Of a stretch of DNA of 64,000 nt, positions 12,670 through 25,700 are shown in pieces (the stretch's first letter is position 1; each line of letters starts with the position of its first letter). Origin of the DNA: Tomocerus qinae (Eukaryota; Arthropoda; Collembola; Entomobryomorpha; Tomoceridae); assembly GCA_020055645.1 (NCBI GenBank), contig CM034546.1, positions 132,701,875-132,765,874 of the forward strand, given 5' to 3'. The notes beneath the pieces were generated by a model. The model made no database searches. It was not told the DNA's origin and was given only the letters and a program-made list of their open reading frames with translations. Position numbers and translations under genes: made by a program.

Positions 12670-15549
12670 TGCTACGGTGTCCCCTAAAAACAGCTAAAGT
12701 ACATTCATTCTCAACTTACCTTTATAATCACGACCGACGTGCGTACGGCAGACGTTTTTAGTAGCGAGGTTTCATCATTTACTACACGAAAAGCAGCCTA
12801 TTGTCCTGCCCGTTAAGTCTGTTGGGTGCACATTGCTACCAACAGTCAGCACCCGCCAGTAAACCCCTGCCCTTGTTGCAAAAATCTGACATTGCCAGTT
12901 AAACAGTACTGCACCTTTCTCTGGAAACAATGTTCACATGTATATTGATTTCACATATAATTTAATTACAATTAAATACTAACAAAACATTACTGAATAC
13001 TATATTTACTTATAAAGGCCTGTACTCTGTACATTACATTATCTTTTGTTTATTGTGCGGTACATGGCGCATCATATCGATGATGAATCACTATTTAATC
13101 TGAGGCTCAATGAAATCCATCTCTGAGCTTTGCATAATAATAACATTATTATTATCCACTACGCTTCTAAACACAATACACAGCTTATCGGAATTAATTT
13201 GTTGACAACCAAATCCATGCTTTTCAGGTTGGAGTAGATTAAATGACAGCTAATTTTTTTACAGTTCCATGTTTCATTGTAACACGTAATTAAGATAATA
13301 TTTAAGACACGGTGATAAGCTAACACAATTAATTAATATTAATAAAATAACTGGGAGTTTTTTTATTCGACTAAAACAATGTTATTTGAGACTTTTTAAA
13401 CCCATAATATACACAGGATTCGCAAAATTCTGTAAAATTGAAGATTTTTACACTGACTTCAAAATAGCATACTTTATTTCTGGTCTATGAATTTACAATT
13501 AGAAAAATGATGAAGTTATGCCACGGATGTCAGAAAAATCTTTTAGTAGCAAATACCAACTGGAACACAATTCTTTCATGGAACACATGGAACATTATAG
13601 CTCTTTCTTGAATTCGCAATTTTTGCCCCTGTTATCAAGGGAAATAAATTCAAAACGTAAGGTACCTAATTGATGGCGAGTTGAAAATGTGCTGTCGGAT
13701 TTTCTTTCCAAGGGAAATTCGTCATCAACTTAAATATTATTATAAGGATGAATCCTTATAACGTTGGAATTAGAAAACAAGTAGCGCTCATGAAATATTT
13801 GTTGGCCTACTGGAACGGATGCAGTCGTCGAAATATTTACTGGGACAAAATATTTTCCGGCACACAAAGTCATTCTCAAACTGCATAAAACGAATATCCT
13901 GACCATCGAAGATTCCGGCGGACAGACCGTAGGGGCGATGATGTCGTTTAATCTTTATGAGGACAGCTAACAACATCTAGGAAAATGCTTTAGCTCGCTC
14001 TCGAAAATATATCTGACAAATATTATGCAATCGAATCCTAAAGTTTTTGATTAAAAGCTTGTGTGTTGAAAATGCAGTGGAATATCTTCAAACAGCTAAT
14101 TAATATGTTCAGTGCAATTTGGTTGAAATGAACGCTTTTGTAATTTATTTGTTATAGGACTCAATCGAGATTTTATCGAGATAGATATCTTAGTTAGCAC
14201 TACATTAGCAGTGGAAAAATACACCATGCAAATTTTTACTATTTTTAATATATACAGGAAGGTAAAAACAAGGGCGTATCTAGAAATTGGATTTAGAGGG
14301 TGCTAATCTTTAAAAGTGAGTACTGCAGAAATCAAAGAAATTAGAACGTTACAATATATAATGATAAAAAAGAAGAAATTTTCACGCGACAGGGTAAAAA
14401 GTTTATGATTTTTTCTCTTTGACAAAAAATCCCTTTACATTAATTCTCAGATTTAGAGAGTGGAAGGCAGTACCTCTCCTACTCCTAAATACGTGATTTA
14501 TCTGTTATCTCCCACTCAGTTCGGCAGATTTAATTTTAGGTGTTTTAAACATAAAACCTAATTTCAGGTAGAAGTGGACAATTGATAGGTACACTTCCAT
14601 TTTGTAATCATATAAAAGATAATCTCAGATTATAAGGTTAAATATAGGGGGAAAAGTACTTTAAAATACTTGAATAGATTAATTTAGGTTAGGAGAGGTT
14701 AGGATAACGCTCAATCATATTCGAAAACGCTCAAACAGATTCGAAAATACTAGAAAATAAGATACATGCAATTAAATAAAATGAAAATATACTTCTCCCA
14801 ATTTGAAAACAGATAATTAAATATTAAATAAATGGTGAAAACACGATAATGTCTAGCTTGATTTCAAAATATTGAGAGGTGCTTAAGCACCCTAGCACCT
14901 CTCTAGATACGTCCTTGCCTATGACTATGACTATACACAATTAAGTACAATCAACATATCATAATATTATTTATGTACTACATTAAAGTCGAAGGCTTAA
15001 AATTATTAATTCAAGAGGAAATGTGTATCCAAATAAGATGATTTTAACTTAAGTTTGTAAATCAGTATTATTTTTTTACTTTTGTTGAAACTTGTGTATG
15101 TATTTGAAAGACGTGACTTCATCTACTATATAATTAATTTAAAGCGTTTTAGATTAATGATTCACTTAAAAAGGGAAACTGGATATATAAAGCTTAATAA
15201 TAATCAGTCAACGTGTACATCTATCATCGTTCGTACCAAAGGGGTCAAAATTGTGTCGACAATTTGGTGTTGAAAAAAAGGTGTTGACAATTGTATGCCG
15301 TGCATCTTGCTATATGTATTAATCAAGAATTTAAGAATGATGAGAGGAGGCATTTAATAATTATACTAAAGGCAATATATATTTAACCAACTATTGTATA
15401 TTGAGGAAGAAAGAGAACTAAAGATTTATTTATAGTTACATTAAAATCATGAATTTTGTAATGTAAACTTAACTTTTATTATATTTTCGAAATCATGTAA
15501 ATGAAACAATAAAAATCAAGGAGTGATTCCTAAATTAATTTTTGCTTGT
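12670..15549. other. Intergenic spacer with one transposon-like element
   Basis: About 2.9 kb between the promoter of the first giant GTPase and the small gene. Apart from the inverted-repeat element at 14269-14917 I see no coding potential. The longest frames are short and lack domains or splice context. Confidence 0.55.
14269..14917. mobile_element. hAT-like non-autonomous DNA transposon
   Basis: Ends are inverted: the left end reads CAAGGGCGTATCTAGA and the right end, reverse complemented, reads CAAGGACGTATCTAGA. The match continues loosely inward (GGGTGCT and related). The CAAGGGCGTATC-type terminus resembles hAT termini. The interior (about 620 bp) has no transposase frame. I could not find a convincing 8 bp target duplication, so the copy may be old. 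Confidence 0.65.
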
Positions 15550-16100
15550 TTACATTCGTACGACTTTTGTCGATTTCGTGACTTCCGGTTGTTCGAAAGT
15601 GTAGATATGCTTTTCAAATGTCCGTCCATCGACATCCGGGGACACTATGGTTTCCGGTTCACCGATTTGACGATATCCAACTGTTTTGAGTTGGTCAATC
15701 AAGAAGTAAAGATAGCCAAGGGGCAGTCCTTCTCCAACGGCGGAATTGTGGTCGGTCATATCGGCTGTCCACGTCCACTGGAGAGCATCTTCCTTGAACT
15801 GCACCGCCGCTCTGTCCACTTTCCTCAAGTAGTCCAGATTCCCCACAATTGGACAGAACTGAATGAGGAGAACATTGGACATTTGATGATTGAAAGCATC
15901 CTGGATATTCTTCTTCTCAGCAGGACTCAAAGTTACATCCGTCCCGTCTTCATTTTTCTCTTTAACACTTTCTTTTGGCAATTTTGTGACGTTCGCCCTG
16001 AAATCAAAGTTAATTAATTACATTTTAATTACGAGCTACCAGAAATAGTTTTTAGCTTTAGAACTTACTCAAGAACCAGGCGAGGGCGGGACTTGTCCAT
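15550..16100 (-). CDS. Small protein of unknown function between the giant GTPases
   Basis: Two exons, 16069-16100 and 15550-15997, with donor GA|GTAAGT and acceptor TTTCAG|GGCG (phase 2), giving 159 residues. The first exon encodes only ten residues plus two bases. The protein starts MDKSRPRLVL, has a charged N-terminal third (Lys/Glu rich) and a compact C-terminal part with a WTWTADM motif. No signal peptide, membrane helix or known domain was seen. A TATA-like TATTTAAA lies at 16217-16224. The gene sits in the divergent interval between two paralogous giant GTPases, 627 bp from the start of the second, and is transcribed away from it. Shared regulation is possible. The product is not recognised. 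Confidence 0.65.
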
Positions 16101-16216
16101 TGAATTTTCGTGTAAAATTATTTTATTGATGAATAATTCAATTTGACTGTCCAATGTGTAGAAGTGTTATGGGAAGTTGTGACACTCGGAATGAAGTAAA
16201 TGAGAAACGAACCGCG

Positions 16217-16224
16217 TTTAAATA
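16217..16224 (-). promoter_or_regulatory. TATA-like box of the small gene
   Basis: TATTTAAA on the minus strand, about 117 bp upstream of the ATG at 16100. It would place transcription start near 16190. Confidence 0.4.
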
Positions 16225-16536
16225 CCAAAAGTTTTCCCTAATAATCACAATGTGATTTTACTATTGGAGGCATATTTACTGACAACATAAACAAAGATGA
16301 GATTATTATATTCGGAAGAATGACGAGTTTGAGGGGTCTGGACGAATACTGGGAAGATTAAAAGACTCGACACAGTTTACTATAATACTTCTAAGGTTTT
16401 TGTAGAATGTACCAGAGAATTGGTGAAACGTGCATTTAAATGCATTAATCCTGTATCGTCATCATGGATTATCATAATCTAGTGCATGTTATCTTTCGTA
16501 TTCATTCTGCAAGCCGACTGCCGTTTCTGCCTTTGG

Positions 16537-16544
16537 TTTATAAA
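16537..16544 (+). promoter_or_regulatory. Possible TATA box of giant GTPase paralogue 2
   Basis: TTTATAAA about 185 bp upstream of the ATG at 16727. The sequence TTTTTGTAG just before the start codon looks like an acceptor, so a 5' UTR intron may lie between. Weak evidence on its own. Confidence 0.3.
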
Positions 16545-16726
16545 CGAAGAGTCAAAGATAACACGCCAGTGTGCCGAGCGTGCGGGATCTTTACACACCT
16601 TCACTACAAGCATGCTTTAACCGAAATTTTGAACAGAATTTTATTTTGCACGTAAAAATTTATTAACTCCGATTTTAAAAGCAACATACACTAAAACTGT
16701 GAAACTTTTTGTAGGAAAAGTCGATC

Positions 16727-19700
16727 ATGTCGGGTTATATTGAAGATCAGACTTTGTTGTTAGATCCATCGGAAAAAGGAGTGTCCACAATCGGAGATTT
16801 ATATAATTGCAACGAAAGTTCTTCGGTCGGGTACAATTTATTTGGTCCTTTGACGGATGAGCACATTGCGGCTTACCCCATTCAAGATGCCCACTACGAT
16901 TTGAGCCACATTAAAAGTTTGAAAGATCTATTGGAATTGCTGGAAATCTCCGTGGAGTTTGAGGTCCCTGTCATACCGATCATCACCATCACTGGGGGTG
17001 TCGAATTCAAAAAGAAAGATGGCAGTAAACTGGGAAAAGATACATTGGTTGCCACCTGTCGGAAGGATAACTTTGCTGTGAGAACTTTGAAGGGTATTTA
17101 TGACAATATCTCACCCGCCGTCAGGGCCAAGATTCAAGGTAAGATCGTTTTAACCATTTTTTGTTGTAAGTCCCTGGAAATTGTTTTTAGCAGTCAGTCC
17201 AATATTACATGTGAAAAACTGAATATCGAACAGTGCTAGATATACAGGCTGGTGAATTGTAGTGGAGGCTGGCTAATGGCAAAAATCTTTGTTGGTCAAT
17301 GACCTACATGACAAAAATATAAAAAGTAATTAACAGGGCACGGGTTTATTTTAAATAATAATATTTGGTTATGATAATCATAATCATAAATAGGGACATG
17401 AAAATTCGCATTTAGACAGGTTTTATACCTTTCTGAATTGATATGAAAAAAATAAAATATTTGACCTTCAATTTTTAATTCCATTTATTTTTTGAAGAAA
17501 ATATTTATTTCGCCTTTAAAAACATTTAATCAATACTTGATCGTTTTTAGAACGTATTTTAAATTTTTAGGATTTACTTTTTTGGCCAATTTGAACTTTC
17601 TAGCCTTAAAAATATTGTTAACCAACTTTTCAAATTTCTGATTTTATTTAAGGACCATCTTAGATAAGATAAGAAGATAAGACAATCTTCTAGTTTAATT
17701 TCAGTGTAAATTATTCATACATTGCACTGTTTAAAGAAAAAATTCTATGCACATCTTTATAGTAAATACTTAAATATTATACAAGCCCTGATAACATTAC
17801 CTTTTCAGAATAAGTGTTACTAACAGCAGTGTAGGGTAATTTGTGAAATTAGGTTTCCCGAAATTTGATAAATGTCTTGCTAAAAAGGATTTTTTTTCTA
17901 CAGTGTAGTTGTACAAACTTGTGTAATTGAATGCTTAAACTTCTTGTAGGAAGATATATATAGTAGAGGCCCAACCAATATGCCTGAAAAATAACAGACT
18001 TACTTTTGGTCCAAAAACACATTAAGACATTGGCAAATGTTTTGCAACAGAATTTTTCCTCCACTAAATAATCTTAGTAATAATGTTATAATATCTTATA
18101 AATAAACACTTATATCAACTTGCATATCTCCTAAATGTACGGCTGAAGAGATTTTAAGATACTTATAAAAACTTACGCATTATACAAAGCGTATAGGAAT
18201 CCCATTTTCATATTATAAATCTTCCGTTATATTTAGTGAAAACCTTTAGTGGATAAAAGAGCCAAGTGTAACAATTAGTACATATTAGTAGGTTAAATTG
18301 AAATTTGAAAATATCCAAAATTTACTTCCATTTTTTACTCGAAAAATATACCAATTTCAGGAAAAAATGCACTGTATTATGGTATTTTTGATGTATAGAC
18401 CATTTGTTTTTATCTAATGTTGGCCAGGTGCCTAACTAAAATCAAAAAAGCCGGCTGAAATCATGCAGCTTTGTTATCTACTTTTGTTATACCCTGCAAT
18501 ACTTTCCCGTTTATCATAATTTCATGGTTGGAATTTTGGACAGTTCAACTGAAAATCTTAGCGGGAGAAAATTTGATCTTTTAGCATTAGAATTTATAGA
18601 AAATCAAAATACAAAGGCATTTTTTCTATATATAATTTCTTGCTTAAATAATGCCTATGCACAAAGTTTTGTAGCTAATTAAGGGTCCGCACTAAAATCT
18701 GATAAATGGTAGTAATTGCAGCATACCTACATAAAAACTCATAGCGGTATAGCAGTTTATTCTAAAAAAACCTTCCCGCTTCCCGGAAAGCAAGTCTTCC
18801 CGACACCCCGGAACCGATGGTCAATATTTACGACAAAGGGTTGGAAATTCTTAAGGGAAAATTTTCAATTTCTTTCCAAAATTTAGCTTTCTTCCCCGAA
18901 AAGATCCGTCCGCCTTCCTTCCTTGGAAAAAAATTTCACTTCCTTCAACTCCTAAGGACCTTTAATCCCGCGATGGCACATTTTCCGACGTTCCTTCAGT
19001 GTTAAAATTCTAAAATCGCCAATAACGACCTTTGTTAGAGAATGGAAATTTTCTTGCTTTGCATATCTTTACCATTTCAAAGAAGCATATAATATGAATT
19101 TAAAACACAATAAACAAGGACCCTATCCTACCCCATGAAAGACGATTTCCTATTCTTCGACATAATATGCAATTATCAATGAAAAATGTATTTTTGCAGA
19201 TTTAAGCATGTTAAGGTTTCAAAAATTTGATACAGGAATTCGAGCAACACACGTTGTGACCGAAGTAATAACAGGCGCTCGGTTAAATGCTACGATTACA
19301 ATCGATGAAGTCGGTCCTAGGAAAAGGTTTTACCTGAAAGGTCATGCAAAAGGGACTGCCAATTTGTACGTGGCTTCTGCGTCAATTGGAGCTAGTCTCT
19401 GGATTGACGACACATCTGACGGAACGGAAACGACGACGGACATCACAGTGACATCATCTCCTCCTGTTAAGACTCAGCCTAAAAACTTGAAGGAGCTGTT
19501 AAAGATGATTCACGACTTTAATGCTGATGACGAAAAACCTTTCAAGATGATAAAGGACTTGAATGTCACAGGAGTTCCAGTCAAATTCCGCGCCGTCCCC
19601 ATCAACCAGTTTTTAAGCCAGGGCAATACTAAATACTTGCCAACTCCGATACAGAAGTTTTATAAAATAATTGACAGAGATTTGCTGGATTCCCTCTTGA

Positions 19701-22700
19701 CGATGTTTACAACTTTGAAAGATATTCAAGTCTTTGAGTACATCAAGGTTCGAGTTCTGGAGAGAGACATACGCTTGAAACATATTTTTAAAGACCCGGA
19801 AAATAAACTGACAATGACCATATCGGACAGGGAAAACCAACTGAAAATCCTCTCGGTCCAGTTTCAAACAAGAGCCTATCGATGCATGTTTGACTACAAA
19901 CTCGGCCTTAAAGACACATCTGCCCTGAGGGAAATGCTCAAGGATTTTGAAGAACAATTTGATTTTTGCGAAATCCATTCGGAGGTTTTAAATTACGCGG
20001 CTGAAGGACGTCAACAACTGGTCGATATTAAAGCGTTTGATTTCAACGAAGAGGAAAACGACATCACATTTTTCACAAATCTCCAAGATGTACAAGATTG
20101 GCTGGAATCCTCAACAACATTGAAAATCGTACTACAAACCCAAACTTCTTCAAATGGTGAATCATCTCACGAAAGTTACGGCTCAATTTTGTCGCTATTT
20201 GAACTCAGCCGGGCTTTGAAAGAAATTGGGATTGAGACAGGGATTCTTTACCCGAATATTTCAACCGAATTTTCCATCCAATTTACTTCCAACGGCACTA
20301 CTTTAGATTCTGGGAAGAAATTTCTGGGCAGCGATGTGAGTTTCGCCCTACATATCCTCCGTGTCGCTATTGGGAAAGGCTATCCGGTGGAATCCAGATT
20401 CTACTCTGTAAATGCCGCTTTAAATAGTATCAACATTCCTTTAAACAAGGAAAATCTTTCAGATATCCCAAGCTTGGTTTCAACGACTATGAATTTCCGC
20501 ACCGTCAAAGTCTTTGAAAGTTTTCTTCAGCTGAGGGAAATAATTGCTAAAGATGAAAAATGGAAATTCATCCTGAGTGTCGATGTACCAGACACAATTG
20601 TGGAAGGGATAACTTGTTTCAAGCGGCTTAAAACGTTTTTGGAAAAGAGTCTATTCCAAATAGACTACGAGCTTATAGTCGGCACATTTGGCTCGCATAT
20701 TATTCAACAACAATTTTCCCAAGCACCTGTCCTGTTAATTTTTCGCAACAACATCTTACAAGCTGTCTGTTTGGACAATCTAGACTTGCAAAACCTCATG
20801 CAGAAATTCTTAACAGCAAGAAAAAATGAAGAACTGGATTTCAGTTCATTTTCTTTGAATAACTTGTCTGAAATCAGTATGCACCCTGAGCGATGTCGAT
20901 TTGCTGTGGCCATTGCAGAACTTTGGGGTGTTCGCCAATCGTCGTTGAGACAGTTTTCTCCTGGTTCAATCAAAGTCCCCGTCAATCCATTGATTCCATT
21001 GACAATGGAAGTTATTCGAGCAGCCGTTTCCGGGGATAGCTTCCAAATCATGGCGACCGGTGCAAAAATCTGCTTGACATACTCCACTGATACAATTTTT
21101 CCGGATCTCTTAAATATCTTGAAGAAATACAATTGGGACGAGGGGAAGGAAGCGTTCTTAGTAGATCCTTTTGTAAAAGGGTCTGATAATTGGCAAGGAC
21201 TCTATACGGATTTGAATAATTATTACTACACCAATGATGCATTCCTTTCTAAACTGGATTTAACCATTACAACATTACAAGAATATACTTCCGACTCTAA
21301 GGACACTTATGATTCTATCCAAAACGTAATTGATGATCCAGAATGCCCTTTGGACTTGCGTGTGGAGTTGGAGAAAGTTTTAGCCGAGGAATGCGAAGAG
21401 ACTACCCGCCAGAATATTTTGATTGAAAAAATGACTCCGTATATTGATAAACTAAAGGCGGATGTGAAATACACGGACATTCATGGCGATGAGAAGGAAG
21501 ACTTCGTGGCAAAGTACAACAAGATTCTGCTAAAGTTAGAAGATTGCGTAATCGAAATGAAAAGACGTCTGAATAGCGAGAAAACCAATCCTCAGCAGAT
21601 TATTAACGATATTCTTGATTCTGATCCTAATAATTCCTACAAACTGAGAGATCAAATAAAGCCTTACGACGAAAAGTATTTTGAAGTTTACGTCAAAGGA
21701 GTGCTAAAAGTTTTCGAAGCCTGCCGCGGTAAAATAACTTCCCAAACGCGTTTTCAGCATTTAAAAATCCTCATTGACTTCGCAAACCAAGTCGGTGGTG
21801 AAGAAGAAATAACAACCCCATCTTTCATCGCTGATATCATTTCAAGATACATTTTAGCTCTCAATGAAATCCTTTACCCTGGAACATGGCCAAAAGCTGT
21901 TTCATACGTGAAGCGAAAAAGTTTTTACCACGCTTTGGAGATTATAAGGAAGTCGGTAGCCCATCCAGCACTAAAAGCCGTATTCGAAACCCTAGATACT
22001 CTCTCTGGTCTTCCTGACGAAGATTTGTTAATCCAAGTTATAAAAAATCTCGGGGATTATCAACTCAACGAAAACAACTACAGGGATTTGTGGGATAACC
22101 CCAAATTCCTCAATCTAATGGAACACGGCCTAAGATTTCCTAATTTCTTGAATTCTATCAAGCAATTTCAATGCCAATCCGATTACGACAATAACTTTGT
22201 ACCTGATTTCATCCCGCCAAAGTTTTCTCAAGAGATAAAAGCTCTCGTCGTTGCCGACAGCATTACATTCGAGTGGAAACGCGAGTGGGAAGATTTGATG
22301 GATTTCCTTCAAGTTCTTCAAATTATCTTGATTCGTGGACGACTTCCTAAAGATTTCCAAAGGGTGCTTTGGAACAACATGCAGAATAACGCAGCTCTCA
22401 AAGAAAAACTGCTAGAGGCTCAAGTTCTTTACTTCTGGGAGGAAAGTCATAACTACTTTGGTGAAGCTTGGGATCTTTCTGCAGTTGGCAGAGCAGCCGC
22501 GGCACTCAAGGTGTGGATCCAGAAGGACAAGGATACTTCGGGAATAGTCACGGAAATTGACATCCCCATTAAGGAGGAAGAATTCGAAGAGGAAGATTAT
22601 TCGGAAAATTCAGAGGTCGTCGAATTAGATCCCAAGTGGGACAAATTAACTGGCGGTTCTCTCAAACGGCTGGATAATTCAGCACTCTTCCAATTCATTG

Positions 22701-25700
22701 ACACCCTTTACAAACCAAAAGTAGCTGGCGACGAAATGACAACATTCATGAGTCAAGTCATCCCGTATGTTTTGCAGCAGTTGCAATTACTAGACTCCAA
22801 TGCACTAACCCCACAAAATATCTCAGAATGTGTGGAGAAATTAAGGGATGAATTTGAAAGTGAGCGCCCTGGAAATATAAAGTTAGACTCGGATGATGAA
22901 GACGAGACTAATCCCCCAGTTTCCCGGTTGGATGTGCTGACCTGTATTTTGACTTCGATGGAAACAGATTTAGGCCTTTGGCTGGTACAAACCCTGAAGA
23001 GATTCCCATCACCACTCCCTCTGATGATCCCGAATATTACTTACAACCCAACAAAACGTTTTAAGATTTTGCTACCCTGGCTCCGACACTTGAATTCATC
23101 TGTAAATAATTCTTCCGCGCTATTCACCGATCCTCATCGCCTTATTGTTTGCGTCCGAATTGGAGATAATACCCCAGGGAAAAGTCAATTGCTCAATTCA
23201 ATTTTGAAACCAGACAATTTGTTTTCTAGCCAAAATGAACCAGGGTCGAAAACCGGAAGACCATTATCATTACCCGGGTTTGTTGAGTTTGTTGAACTCT
23301 CAGGAGAAACTTGCAACGAAGAGGTATGGAAAGCATTGAATGCGGAAAACTCTTCTGGTCATCCGATTCTTCTTGCGAATGTTCATGGGAATATCATGGC
23401 TTACCCTGAAACTTTAAAATTTCTGTCCCGCATCGCAAGTTGCTTCTTGGTGTTCCACATGCCGAAAAATTGGAAGAAAATTCAAGAAACGACCACCCAA
23501 TTCAAATCCTTGGTTCAATATCCAAAATCAAATGATATTATTCATGTTTTCGTTAACCCAATCGGAGAAGTTTTCCACAAACTCAAGGCTTCAGACTTAG
23601 TGAATGTAAATGATCCCATCGAAGAAGATGATAAGAGCGTCATAGTTACGAAATTGAAAGATCTTCTGCTAACCTGCATGTCAACTGATCCCGTCTCAAG
23701 CAGCGGTGAATCTGACAGCGAGCATTCGTACATCTCGATTGAAATGGCAGAAAAATTGGAAACATCTCTGTCTGGGAAGATAATCAAGTACTGCAAATCC
23801 AGTTCGTGTAAAATTGTAAAGGACGCACTAGAGTTAAATGAGAGGGCACCACTTGCAATCAACGACTTCAACCGGATCTGGCAAGATAATTCCGATTTGC
23901 GAGAATTCATTTCTTTATTCGTCAGCATTACCAAACTTCCTGCTCACCGCCGCCGAATTGCATTTTTGCACTTGTCTCAAAGATTGTCCCAATTGGCATT
24001 TGGGGAAACACAGGTTTTGAGAAAAATAGAGGAGGCATTAATTCCCCACCTGGAAAAAGAAATCGACAGTGAAACTTACAATAAGGAAAATGTTGTTAAT
24101 CTGCAAAGATATATCAAGGAAATTCACAATCGGCAACAACGAGATCGGTTGATAACTCTGCAAGATTTCTTCGATGAACTCATTGCCATTTACGAATTGC
24201 CACACCATTCAAATGCCAACCAGGAAACAATCTCTGAATGGCCACAATCGTTTGGAGAATTCTTCGATAATGGCAATCCTATCCAGCTCAGTTGTCACAA
24301 AAATACTAAGTGGATGGACAGCTTCCTAGGTCATCTGAAGGATAAGCATGAAAACTTAAAAATATTCGTGGTGAGTATCATTGGACCGGAAAATAGTGGA
24401 AAGAGCAGATTGTTGAATGATCTTTTTGGAACCAAATTCATTACTCGTCCCCAAGCTCGCTCAGACGGAATTTCAATAAGTCTAGTTCACCTTCAAGAGA
24501 CCTCCAAAGACCAACTAAAAAATGATATCGATGCACTTCTAGTAATTGATACCGAAGGGCTATGTTCTTTGGGAACAATCGGGAATAATGAAGATGAAAC
24601 AGAACAAAGAGAAATGGTTGGCCAAGTCATCAGTTTGAGTCAACTGGTAATTTTCAATGTGACTGGAGAGAAACGAGGAACTGTGGATTTTATTCAGAAT
24701 GTTTTGGAACTACCGTTGATAACCTTAAGCAGAATTGGTAATGGAGGCTTCTTGGAAAGCACAATTTCTTTGGATATAACTACCATGGAAAAGGAAGTTC
24801 TTCTAATCCACCATTCCGATGAAAATGAAATGACTTCTTTGGAAACTAATGTCAGAGATCTTTCTATAGTTTTTGAAACAGCGGCTGGTTATTCAAATTC
24901 TAATGACGTCGAAGTGGGGCGAAATCATATGCTTGATAACATTTTTACTACCATAATTGGGAAAAGCGTTGACCCTGAAACAATTGCTAGCCGATTGCGC
25001 TCCCTGAATCACGAAAATCATTTTGAAGATATCAATGAAATAAAGCAAAAAGTAGTTGCCATTGTCAAGAAGACGGTTAAATGTCCAAATATTGTCGATT
25101 GGTTTCATGCTTCCCAGATTATTCAGGACTGGTTCACCAATTCACATTCGACCAATTCAAATTTTCCTTGCAATCTGAATTCGATCACGGAACTGAAAGC
25201 ATACAGCGAAATACGCGCAGGGATAATGGTTCAATTCAAATCAGCTGTTGATGACGCTTTGGAATACCATAGGAAGACATTGGAAGAGGAAATCAAATAC
25301 AAGTTGGCCATTGGAAATAAAGGTGAAGATCTTGATTATCTTCTTGACAAAGCGGAATACGTCCTGAGTTCTTGTGATTTGGGTCACAAACCGGAAAATA
25401 GCGTCAAAAATGAATCGACGGTGAAATATCCTTGTTCACTGTGCAAATCTGCGATGCTGCTGGCATCTAATGTAGAAATTCAGTCAAAGGTCGTGCAGGC
25501 GCAAACTGGAATCGAGCGAAGTGTCAAATTCTACATTCATAGAAAATGCGATTACCTTAGACAGTATATTTGCCAGAAGGTGGCAGCTGCAAAATTGAAA
25601 TTCGGGATCCCATGGGAGCTAAAACCGAAAGTGGTAGAGAAAATGAAATTAATGATGAGTGACCCCGATGAATTTGGCGACAAACCTGTTGTTCTGAAAG

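Noticed and set aside
15523-16017. 164-codon plus-strand frame
   Set aside because: Overlaps the small minus-strand gene. The minus-strand model has phase-matched splice sites, a TATA-like box and a normal start, while this frame has none.
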